A DNA stretch of 58,232 nt from Opitutaceae bacterium (GTDB lineage Bacteria; Verrucomicrobiota; Verrucomicrobiia; Opitutales; Opitutaceae): assembly GCA_003151495.1 (NCBI GenBank), contig PLXR01000033.1, positions 1-58,232 of the forward strand. The letters run 5' to 3'. Position numbers and translations under genes: made by a program. The notes under the pieces are model-generated. The model did no database searches, was not told the origin of the DNA, and saw only the letters and a program-made list of their open reading frames with translations. This document shows positions 39,142 to 47,298 of the stretch, piece after piece (the stretch's first letter is position 1; the number at the start of each line of letters is the position of its first letter).

Positions 39142-40203
39142 ATCAGCTCTCCAATCAACCAGCAGTCCATCGCCGAACGGCTCAAGCTCTCGCGCACGAC
39201 GGTGTCGCGAAGCCTCGCAAACCATCCCGCGATAAGCGCGGAGACGAGGGCGCGCGTTCAGAACCTCGCGGCGAAGATGGGGTACCGCGGGAACCCCACC
39301 CGGACGATCCGCAGGTCGCGCCAGAGCAAACCCCTGACGATCGGCATCCTTATCGGCGTCCCGGCGGAGAATGTGGCGATGGCCACGTTTCCGTTCATCC
39401 TCCAGGGAATCCGGGAGAGGGCGGGCATGGAGCATGTCGCGATCGACGTCTGCTTCGAGAACCCGGCCACTTTTGACCACTCGGTGCGCCCCCAGAACAT
39501 ATTCAGGAACATTCGGAGCGGCGACTGGCGCGGCACCGTCCTCATTTACCCGTTCCCGGAGCAGACGGTGTCGATGATCGCGCGAAAAATCTCGGCCGTC
39601 GCGGTGCTGGAGAACTACAGCACCCCGGGGATCGATACGATAGATACGGACGACTCCGTGGGCATTCTCGCGCTGGTGACTCGGCTGGCGGCCGCCGGGC
39701 ACAAGCGGATCGGGTTCCTCACCTGGGGCGGGATCTACCACGTCGTGGGCCACTGGGCCACCCGGCGTTTCGGCGGCTATGTGGAGGCGCTCTTCTCGCT
39801 CGGCCTGGAATTCCGGCCGGAATGGACCGTGAACGTGCACAAGGCGGGCCCCCACATCAAGTGGGAGAACGTCACCGACCACGTCATGGGCCTGATCAAG
39901 GGGGACGGGGTCACCGCATGGGTGTGTGCCGCAGACCACCAGGCCTACAAGCTCATGGACGAGCTGCAGGCGCGCGGGGTCAGGGTCCCGGAGGATTGCT
40001 CGATCACGGGCTTTGACGGCCTCGAGCCGCCCAAGTCCCTGCGCCGCCTTGCCTCGATCAAGGTTCCCCACGAGGACATAGGTTCGTCGGCTGTGGCGAG
40101 GCTGCTGAGCCGGATAGTCCATCCAAAGGCGCCGCGGCGGAAGATTCTTGTCGAAGGGCTCCTCGTCGAGGGCGAAACGATCGGTGCGCCGCCGAGGGCC
40201 TGA
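39142..40203 (+). CDS. LacI-family transcriptional regulator
   Basis: The DNA-binding helix-turn-helix reads NQQSIAERLKLSRTTVSRSLANHPAISAETRARV, followed by the hinge and a periplasmic-binding-protein-like effector domain (LTIGILIGVPAENVAMA...DTIDTDDSVGILALVTRLAAAGHKRIGFL...VPEDCSITGFDGLEPPKSLRRLASIKVP). A GTG at 39202 would cut off the first recognition helices. No ATG, GTG or TTG exists in frame between the stop at 39082 and that GTG. I therefore place the start at ATC 39142, which sits exactly after CCCCCTCCC, where other genes here have ATG. It probably controls the glucan genes on both sides. Confidence 0.85.
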   Translation: MSSPINQQSIAERLKLSRTTVSRSLANHPAISAETRARVQNLAAKMGYRGNPTRTIRRSRQSKPLTIGILIGVPAENVAMATFPFILQGIRERAGMEHVAIDVCFENPATFDHSVRPQNIFRNIRSGDWRGTVLIYPFPEQTVSMIARKISAVAVLENYSTPGIDTIDTDDSVGILALVTRLAAAGHKRIGFLTWGGIYHVVGHWATRRFGGYVEALFSLGLEFRPEWTVNVHKAGPHIKWENVTDHVMGLIKGDGVTAWVCAADHQAYKLMDELQARGVRVPEDCSITGFDGLEPPKSLRRLASIKVPHEDIGSSAVARLLSRIVHPKAPRRKILVEGLLVEGETIGAPPRA

Positions 40204-40269
40204 GCAGCCGCTCGTCGACACCCGCCTCCGGGCATCGGCTCTATGGCCCCGTAAGGACGCGCGGAGCGA

Positions 40270-42495
40270 ATGAAACTCGCACCCTTTCTCAGAGTCGCTT
40301 CGGTCGCCGTGGCGCTGGCCTCGGCCTTGCGCTGCCGCGCCGCCTCCCCCCAGCTGGCTTGGAGCGACGAGTTCAACCAGGCCTCGGGATCGGCGCCGGA
40401 TCCCTCGAAATGGGCCTACGACCTTGGAGCCGGCAATCCGGTGGGTTGGGGCAACAACGAACTGGAGACCTACACCAGCTCGCGGGACAACTCCGTCATC
40501 GTGAGCGACCCCGCGGCGACTGACGGAAAGGCTCTCGCGATCCGGGCGCAGCGCTCGAATGGGGCCTATACCTCCGCGCGGATCAACACGGCATCGGCGT
40601 TCTCCTTCAAGTACGGGCGCCTCGAGGCGCGGGCCCGCGTTCCCTCGGGGGCAGGGCTCTGGCCCGCCTTCTGGGCCCTGGGGGGAAACATCGGCACCGT
40701 CGGATGGCCGGCGTGCGGCGAGATCGACGTGATGGAATGGGTGGGCAAGACGCCGGGCAGCGTCTCGGGTTCCCTGCATGCGAGCGGCTACTCGGGGGGC
40801 TCTGCGCTCACCGCCTCGTCGGCGCTGGCGGGTGGCTCCAGCTACAGCGGCGCCTACCACGTGTTCGCGGTCGACTGGTACCCCGACCAGATCATCTTCT
40901 CCGTGGACGGCGTCGTGTACGAGACGAGGAAGCGGGCGGACATTCCCGCGGGGTCCAGCTGGCCCTTCGCTCAGGATTTCTTCATCATCCTTAACTTCGC
41001 GGTCGGCGGAGATTGGCCGGGGCCACCCGACGCCAGCACGGCCTTCCCGCAGGACTACAGGATCGACTATGTGCGCGTATACTCGTTGCCGGATTCGCCC
41101 CCGGCCGGCCTGGTCTGGGCCCCCTCGCCCCCGATGAACCTGTCCGTGTCGTCCCCCGCCGGGTCGCAGGTCAGCGTGTCATGGCAGGCGTCCTTCAGCA
41201 CGTTCGGGGCCCCCCTCACGGGGTACGTGCTCCAGCGCGCCGTGGACCCCGGGTTCACGAAGGGGCTCACGTCCTGGAACCTTGACCCCTCGGTGACGAC
41301 CTACGTCGACACGACAACGGTCGCAGGCACGGCTTACTCCTACCGCGTGCTCGCGGTCAGTCCCGACGGGACCTCCGATCCGTCGGTTTCCGTGGCGGCT
41401 GCGGCAGGCACCCCGGTCGCCGCCGGCCAGCCCTCGTCCCAGACGGTGGCCACCGGCTCGACGGTGGTGTTCGAGTTCGGGGCGACGGGCTCCCCGGCCC
41501 CGGCATTCCAGTGGTACCACGGGGGCGCCGCCCTGCCCTCGTCGGCAAGCCCGGTGCTCATGATCAGCGGTGCCACCGCGGCGGACGCGGGGACGTACAC
41601 CTGCTCGGCGACCAACGCTTCGGGCTCCGTGACGAGCGACTCCGCCACGCTCTCCGTGGTGAACTCCGCCAATCCCGGCCGCCTCACGAACATCTCCACA
41701 CGCGCCCTTTCGGGCACCGGCGCAGACATCCTGCTCGCGGGATTCGTCATCGGAGGCGGCGGGACGTCCGGCACCTTGCCGCTCCTTATCCGCGGCGCGG
41801 GGCCGGCGCTCGCTCCCCTCGGCGTCACGGGGGTCCTCCCCGACCCGCAGCTCGGGCTCTTCCAGGGCCAGAATATTGTCGCGGCCAACAGGGGCTGGGA
41901 GGGGAACCCCCAGATCGCCTCGGCGGCCGCGGCCGTCGGCGCCTTCACCTGGACAGACACGTCGAGCGGCGACTCCGCGCTTCTGGAGGCGCCCGGCGCG
42001 GGCGCCTACACCGCACAGGTCTCGGGCTTCGCGGGCGACACCGGAGTCGCGCTGATAGAGGTCTACGACGTGACGGCGGCGGGGGGCTACGCTCCCGGGA
42101 GTCCCCGTCTCGTGAACATTTCAGCGCGCGTCCTCGTCGGAACTGGGGGCAACATTCTCATCGCGGGATTCGTGATCGGGGGACTGACCGCGAAAACCGT
42201 GCTTGTGAGGGCGTCAGGGCCCTCCCTCTCCCCTTTTGGCGTGGTGGGGACCCTGCCCGATCCGATGCTTCAGCTTTTCAGCGGCGGCACAGTGCTTGCG
42301 GCCGACAACGGATGGGGCGGCAGGCCGGAAATCGCGGCTGCCGCGGCCTCCGTGGGGGCCTTCGAGTGGGCCGATCCGTCGAGCCGAGATTCGGCGCTGC
42401 TTCTGACGCTCCCGCCGGGGGCCTACACCGCACAGGTATCTGGCGCGGGCGACGACACGGGCATCGCGCTCGTGGAAGTCTACGACGTCCCCTAG
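40270..42495 (+). CDS. GH16 endo-beta-glucanase (laminarinase-like) with FN3, Ig and tandem C-terminal domains
   Basis: 741 residues, signal peptide to about residue 25. GH16 domain at 28-275 with catalytic GEIDVMEWVG (E151, D153, E156) and Trp-rich WPAFWALGG. The sequence type is the beta-1,3-glucanase branch. A fibronectin III-like module follows (about 285-375), then an Ig-like module (380-465: SQTVATGSTVVFEFGATG...DAGTYTCSATNASGSVTSDSATLSV). Two tandem copies of a 125-residue Ala/Gly-rich domain end the protein, each from R-L-x-N-I-S to ALxEVYDV. Sixty-six bases after the LacI stop, same strand. Confidence 0.92.
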   Translation: MKLAPFLRVASVAVALASALRCRAASPQLAWSDEFNQASGSAPDPSKWAYDLGAGNPVGWGNNELETYTSSRDNSVIVSDPAATDGKALAIRAQRSNGAYTSARINTASAFSFKYGRLEARARVPSGAGLWPAFWALGGNIGTVGWPACGEIDVMEWVGKTPGSVSGSLHASGYSGGSALTASSALAGGSSYSGAYHVFAVDWYPDQIIFSVDGVVYETRKRADIPAGSSWPFAQDFFIILNFAVGGDWPGPPDASTAFPQDYRIDYVRVYSLPDSPPAGLVWAPSPPMNLSVSSPAGSQVSVSWQASFSTFGAPLTGYVLQRAVDPGFTKGLTSWNLDPSVTTYVDTTTVAGTAYSYRVLAVSPDGTSDPSVSVAAAAGTPVAAGQPSSQTVATGSTVVFEFGATGSPAPAFQWYHGGAALPSSASPVLMISGATAADAGTYTCSATNASGSVTSDSATLSVVNSANPGRLTNISTRALSGTGADILLAGFVIGGGGTSGTLPLLIRGAGPALAPLGVTGVLPDPQLGLFQGQNIVAANRGWEGNPQIASAAAAVGAFTWTDTSSGDSALLEAPGAGAYTAQVSGFAGDTGVALIEVYDVTAAGGYAPGSPRLVNISARVLVGTGGNILIAGFVIGGLTAKTVLVRASGPSLSPFGVVGTLPDPMLQLFSGGTVLAADNGWGGRPEIAAAAASVGAFEWADPSSRDSALLLTLPPGAYTAQVSGAGDDTGIALVEVYDVP

Positions 42496-42945
42496 GGAAT
42501 CGGGGTTCCGGGCAAAAGGTGCGCCAGGGTGGATGGCTGGAGGGACGGGTCTCCGCCGCTGCCCATTACCACGATTTGTTAACCATAATGAGCATAATAA
42601 AATGCGCTCGTTATGCCTCACATTTTAATACTTCTTTATGTTGGCTGATATTTATTTACAAAGTTTTGGACCTCCAAAATGTTGCACATTTGTCTCATTA
42701 CCGTTCATAAACATGTGCACACTTTATTCTTGCCTCTTTTCGGATCCCCTTTGGTCATTCGCATGAGACTTGGGCATCCACCCCTTCGCCCTTTGAGACC
42801 CCGCCTTCCCATCCGTTGAACCCCGCAGCAGAGATTCCAGAAGCGTCCCGTGGCGCGCCTTCGCTCCCGTTCCGCCTTCCCGCCGCGCGGTCCAACCTCA
42901 CGCGCCCGCGGAGCTGAGGCCGCATTTTTCACGCCTCCAATACCC
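42496..42945. promoter_or_regulatory. Control region upstream of GH1
   Basis: 450 bases with no gene. The AT-rich part 42575-42730 includes TTGCACAT (42682-42689) and TGTGCACACTTTATT (42714-42728), resembling the elements at 35494, 35737 and 39001. The GH1 gene therefore likely has its own regulated promoter rather than depending on read-through from GH16. Confidence 0.5.
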
Positions 42946-44319
42946 ATGCCGTCGGCCCGACCCAAGCGCCCTCCCCCGGCCCAGTTCACCTTCCCGAGGA
43001 ACTTCATCTGGGGCGTGTCCGCAGCCGCGCCCCAGATCGAGGGGGCGTCGTTCCGGTATGGGAAGGGTGAATCCATCTGGGACCGCTTCGCCACGCGGCG
43101 CGGCAAGGTCCTGAACGGGGACAGGCTCGACCCGGCCTGCGACCACTACCATCGGTTCGTGGCCGACCTCGATCTCATGCGCGACCTCGGGATCCGGCAC
43201 TACCGCCTCTCGCTCGCATGGCCCCGCATCTTTCCGGAAGGCGACGGCGCGCTCAACTCCCAGGGGCTCGACTTCTACCAGCGACTCGTCGACGCGATGC
43301 TCGAGCGCGGGATCAAGCCATGGGTGACGATGTTCCACTGGGACCTTCCGCAGGCGCTAGAGGACCGCGGAGGCTGGCGGTCCCGCACGGTCCCCGACGC
43401 GTTCGCCACCTACGCCGACACGGTCGTGCGCTCCCTCGGCGACCGTGTGAAGAGCTGGATCACGGTTAACGAGATCAGGTGCTTCACGGAGCAGGCGTAC
43501 GGCGCCCGTGGAAAGGCGCCGGGGGTCGTGGAGAGCAGGGGGATCGTGAACCAGACTATCCACAACGCGCTCCTGTGCCACGGGCACGGAGTCAGGGCCG
43601 TCCGCGAGCACGGCGGGCGCGGGGCGGAGTGCGGGCTGAGCGACAATTGCGAGACGGTCATCCCCGTGACCGAATCCCAGGACGACGTCGCCGCCGCCCA
43701 CGAGTATTTTGAGGGAGCCAACCAGGCGGTCCTCGATCCCATCTACCGGGGGCGCTATTCGGAGGGGTACCTAAGGAAGTGCGGTCCCAACCGGCCGAGG
43801 GTCGCTCGCGGGGACTTCGCCCTGATCGGGCTGCCAACCGATTTCCTGGGGCTCAACATCTACGCCGGACTCTTCGTTCGCAGGGGCCGGGACGGGCACC
43901 CGGAGCTCCTCCATCCGTCGGCCAGCTACCCGCGCACCGACAGCCCGTGGCTCCACCTGGCCCCGCGCGCGCTCTACTGGGCCCCGAGGCTCGTCGCCGA
44001 CGTCTACCGTGTGAGGAACCTCTACGTGACCGAGAACGGGTGCGGGTATGACGATGATGTCGTCCGGAACGGGGAGTGCATCGACCTGCACCGCGTCGAG
44101 TACCTTCGAAGCTACCTTAGGGAGCTCCAGAGAGGGATCGCCGATGGCACGCCGGTTCGCGGGTATTTCGTCTGGTGCTTCCTGGACAACTTCGAGTGGA
44201 CCGACGGCTACACCCGCCGGTTCGGGATCGTGCACAACAACTTCAAGACCCAGCGGCGGACGCCGAAGCTGAGCGCATACTGGTACAAGTCGGTGATGGC
44301 AGCCAATCGGGTCCTCTAG
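42946..44319 (+). CDS. Glycoside hydrolase family 1 beta-glucosidase
   Basis: The start is ATG 42946 (MPSARPKRPPPAQFTFPRNFIWGVSAAAPQIEG), giving 457 residues with no signal peptide, so cytosolic. GH1 features: FIWGVSAAAPQIEGA, YRLSLAWPRIFPEG, HWDLPQAL, acid/base E176 in TVNEIRCF (the usual NEP is NEI here), nucleophile Glu in LYVTENGCG (about 363), and FVWCFLDNFEWTDGYTRRFGIV. It hydrolyses beta-glucosides from the non-reducing end, the final step for imported glucan oligosaccharides. Confidence 0.95.
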   Translation: MPSARPKRPPPAQFTFPRNFIWGVSAAAPQIEGASFRYGKGESIWDRFATRRGKVLNGDRLDPACDHYHRFVADLDLMRDLGIRHYRLSLAWPRIFPEGDGALNSQGLDFYQRLVDAMLERGIKPWVTMFHWDLPQALEDRGGWRSRTVPDAFATYADTVVRSLGDRVKSWITVNEIRCFTEQAYGARGKAPGVVESRGIVNQTIHNALLCHGHGVRAVREHGGRGAECGLSDNCETVIPVTESQDDVAAAHEYFEGANQAVLDPIYRGRYSEGYLRKCGPNRPRVARGDFALIGLPTDFLGLNIYAGLFVRRGRDGHPELLHPSASYPRTDSPWLHLAPRALYWAPRLVADVYRVRNLYVTENGCGYDDDVVRNGECIDLHRVEYLRSYLRELQRGIADGTPVRGYFVWCFLDNFEWTDGYTRRFGIVHNNFKTQRRTPKLSAYWYKSVMAANRVL

Positions 44320-44346
44320 GAACCCTGCGCCGCGCAGCCGAAAAGG

Positions 44347-46188
44347 TCAGTTCGCGGCCCGGACGCTGGCGGGCACGTTGGCGCCTGCCGGCGACGGTGC
44401 GGCGGAGGAGGCGTTTCCCAGCAGCTGGTGGGCGATCCAGTTGCTGGTGTTCGCGATCTCCACGAGGGTGTCGACGAGCTCGGGAACGTCGAGGGGCAGC
44501 ACGACGCCACGCGACTTCAGGAGAGGCCATGCCGGGCAATCGGGAGCCAGAATCCTGTCGATGATGTCCCTCGCCTGCGGCCCGGGCCCGGAGACGGCGG
44601 CCTGCGCGAACTGGTGCGCCAGATGGGTCACCGTGATCGTCGTCAGGAATTCGGGTTCGGTCACTTTTCCCGGGTCGTGGTGCAGCAGCGCCGTCTTCTG
44701 CATCAGGTCGGGCTGCCCCATGCAGGATAGGAGCTGCCGTCCCGCCTCGTGGTGGTCCACGCCCATGAGGGCCACCTCGGCCTTCTCAATCGGGACCTGG
44801 TCATCCTCCGCAACCGCGAGGGCCAGCGCGTAGGCACCCGGTTCCCCAAGGCCGAAGAGCCACCTGCCGACGTCGTGGGTGAGTCCCGCGACCGAGAGCA
44901 TGAAATCGTTGTCCAGCTTGAGCAGGCGGCCGATTTCAAACGCGTTGAGGGTCGAGGAGAAGCTGTGCGCGTAGAGCTGCCTCAGGTTGAGGAGGCCGTC
45001 CCTCGGCAGGCTGTTGGCAACCCGTGCGACGCAGGCGAGGGTGAGAAGCCGGGCTATCCCCTGCTGGCCCGCCGCACGGGTCAGCGCCGCGGCCGTGTCG
45101 AGGTGGTTGTCCGTGCCGGTGACGCGGTCCAAGATGAACTGGTACACCGGCACGAATCCGCGGGTCTCGCGCGCAACCGCGACCGCGTCATCCATGCTCA
45201 TGGTGGGTATCGACTGGAGGAGCTTGACCGACTCGGCGACCGTCGTGAACGGGGCCGACCCGCCCATCCTCCGGGACGTCTCCAGGAGCTCCTCCGGGGT
45301 CACGAAGGGATGGCGCATGGCCTTCGCGAAGTGCCTGCCGTAGTGCCACAGCGGCCTGTTGATGATCTCGCGCCCGTAGGAAGCGGCGAAGGACGGCGCG
45401 GACGGCTCCGGCGCCCCGGCGGGATCCCCGCCCGGGCGGGCGACGGATAGCGGCGTCCGGGCGACCGAGTCGCCCATCTTCATGACGGCGAGCATCCGGT
45501 GGCGGATCATCCCGAGGAAGGAGTCGACCGACTTGAAGCCCTCGAGGGCGCCATGCAAATCCTGCTCGTTGACGCCCTTCTTAATCTTCTCGATCACCCC
45601 ATCGACGATCACGATCCCGACGGTGCGGCACTGCTGCTCGATGCCGTCCAGGGCGGCGAAGAGCTGCGCATTGTTGGGCGAGGTGAGGCGCGCGAGCGCG
45701 ACCTGCTGCCTCTCGGCGATCGTCCGGTTGGCGGTCGCGAGGAGGCTGCAGTAGTCCTGCAACGAGAAGTTCATCCGCTCGCAGACGGTCTCGGGCGGCT
45801 CCATGACCCGGGCGGACCAGTTGGACTGGATCGCCTTGCCGAGCTCGACCAGGAGAACGTCGGACTGGTAGGGCTTGAGGTTCATGCTCTGCACGCCGAG
45901 CTCCAGGTAACGCACAATCGAGTCTCGCTCCGTGTGCGCGGTGTAGACCACCACGGGTAGCCCCAGGTAAGCGGGGTTCGCGCGCAGAGCCCGCATGAAC
46001 TGCCAGCCCCACTCCTGGTCGAGCTGGTTGTCGAGCACCACCATGTCCACCAGCACGTGCTCGTGGAGCTTCTCCCAGGCATGCTGGGCGGAAAATGCGG
46101 CTAGGGTCTCGTGACCCGCGTTGCCGAAGACCTTTCCCACGAGTTTCTGGGAAAGCCTATCATCATCAAGAACAAGCACCTTTGCCAT
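44347..46188 (-). CDS. Response regulator with HDOD domain
   Basis: The start is ATG 46188 (MAKVLVLDDDRLSQKLVGKVF), giving 613 residues. The receiver domain at 1-120 has the acidic DDD triad, phosphoacceptor Asp in VDMVVLDNQLD, T of VVYTAHT and K of NLKPYQ. A helical linker spans 125-240. A second helical/HDOD-type region follows: SVKLLQSIPTMSMDDAVAV, then ARLLTLACVARVANSLPRDGLLNLRQLYAHSF, LTHDVGRWLFG and VALMGVDHHEAGRQLL, which keep an HD-like His/Asp pattern. HDOD proteins act as signalling scaffolds. Stands alone; convergent with GH1. Confidence 0.82.
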   Translation of the reverse strand: MAKVLVLDDDRLSQKLVGKVFGNAGHETLAAFSAQHAWEKLHEHVLVDMVVLDNQLDQEWGWQFMRALRANPAYLGLPVVVYTAHTERDSIVRYLELGVQSMNLKPYQSDVLLVELGKAIQSNWSARVMEPPETVCERMNFSLQDYCSLLATANRTIAERQQVALARLTSPNNAQLFAALDGIEQQCRTVGIVIVDGVIEKIKKGVNEQDLHGALEGFKSVDSFLGMIRHRMLAVMKMGDSVARTPLSVARPGGDPAGAPEPSAPSFAASYGREIINRPLWHYGRHFAKAMRHPFVTPEELLETSRRMGGSAPFTTVAESVKLLQSIPTMSMDDAVAVARETRGFVPVYQFILDRVTGTDNHLDTAAALTRAAGQQGIARLLTLACVARVANSLPRDGLLNLRQLYAHSFSSTLNAFEIGRLLKLDNDFMLSVAGLTHDVGRWLFGLGEPGAYALALAVAEDDQVPIEKAEVALMGVDHHEAGRQLLSCMGQPDLMQKTALLHHDPGKVTEPEFLTTITVTHLAHQFAQAAVSGPGPQARDIIDRILAPDCPAWPLLKSRGVVLPLDVPELVDTLVEIANTSNWIAHQLLGNASSAAPSPAGANVPASVRAAN

Positions 46189-46607
46189 GTTGCGCTCCCT
46201 ATCCCCGTCCCCAAGACGCAGACTGTGCCAAGGACGGGATCCCCAAAGCTGTGTGGGCACAGTGCATTACATCGGGTAATCGGCATGGCGAAGCCCCACT
46301 TGACTGGAAAATCCACCCCTCCCCGGGGGGCCGCCCCGGCCGGATTGGCCTCACGGTGTGCCCAGGCCATTGGTTGCCAACTCTGCCCATTCTTGCTCGC
46401 AGAAGCCCACATTCAACTTGTGCGCGGGTGGTGCCGTTCGCGCCTTCGATGGATCCAATTCGGCAGGAGGCTGCATCCCAAAGACTTGGGCGTCCCGCAC
46501 GCGCCAATTCGCATCATAGGACATTGTTGTAATCCTCCCGGATCAGGCTTCGCTCTTCGAGAAGCGCGGCTGCGGCGCGTCCCGTTCAACCCCCAAGAAA
46601 AACCCCA
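46189..46607. other. Intergenic region
   Basis: About 420 bases between divergent HDOD and DUF1761 genes. No gene, RNA or clear repeat was recognised. It must hold both promoters. Open frames here lack any domain. Confidence 0.4.
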
Positions 46608-47036
46608 ATGAGAGATGCCATAACCCACCTGAATTATATTCATGTCCTCCTCGTCACGGTCGCCGGATTCATCGTCGGCTGCCTCTGGTCGCATGGCCCA
46701 TTGTTTGGCAATGCGTGGATGGCGGAAATGAAACTCACGAAGGAGTCGATGGAAGCGGCAATGAAGAAGCAGGGCATGGCGGCGTTCTTCATCAGGGGCT
46801 TTGTCCTCACTCTGCTCGGCACGTTCGGGCTCGCGGCGCTCATCGCGGCGCACGGCTCGCCGAATTGGAAACACGGCGCGGCCTTCGGCGCGTTCGTCGG
46901 GCTGTTCGGCCCGGGTGTGCGGATGCTGAACGACGCGTGCTGGGAGAACAAATCGTTCAAGCTGCAGGCAATAAACCTCGGCCACGAAGTCGTGGTCTTC
47001 GGTCTACAGGGCGCGATCCTCGGCGGGTGGCACTGA
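46608..47036 (+). CDS. DUF1761 family membrane protein
   Basis: 142 residues with four hydrophobic helices. The pattern HLNYIHVLLVTVAGFIVGCLWSHGPLFGNAWMAEM fits the DUF1761 N-terminus (helix, then W-x-x-x-LFG-x-x-W). The remainder is ALIAAHGSPNWKHGAAFGAFVGLFGPGVRMLNDACWENK with a terminal helix. No function is established for the family. The start is ATG 46608. Confidence 0.8.
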   Translation: MRDAITHLNYIHVLLVTVAGFIVGCLWSHGPLFGNAWMAEMKLTKESMEAAMKKQGMAAFFIRGFVLTLLGTFGLAALIAAHGSPNWKHGAAFGAFVGLFGPGVRMLNDACWENKSFKLQAINLGHEVVVFGLQGAILGGWH

Positions 47037-47298
47037 GGCTCTGCAGGCCGCTATTGTGGACACGAAACAAGGGTGAAGCGAATGGGAGGCTCTCACCGGT
47101 GTCCGTGTTTGTTCACCCGCACTCGCTTCCAATGCGCAGGGCGATCTTTACCGCTTCCGCCTCTATGAGGCAGGAGATGAACCGGTCTCTTATGGGACGA
47201 TCTGCGCGAAGTCCTTGGGTTGGCCGGACCGCGCGGTTCACCCTGCCAACTCATGCAATCCCAAAGCCTCACGCCCCACCGCACATCCAGTAAAGACC

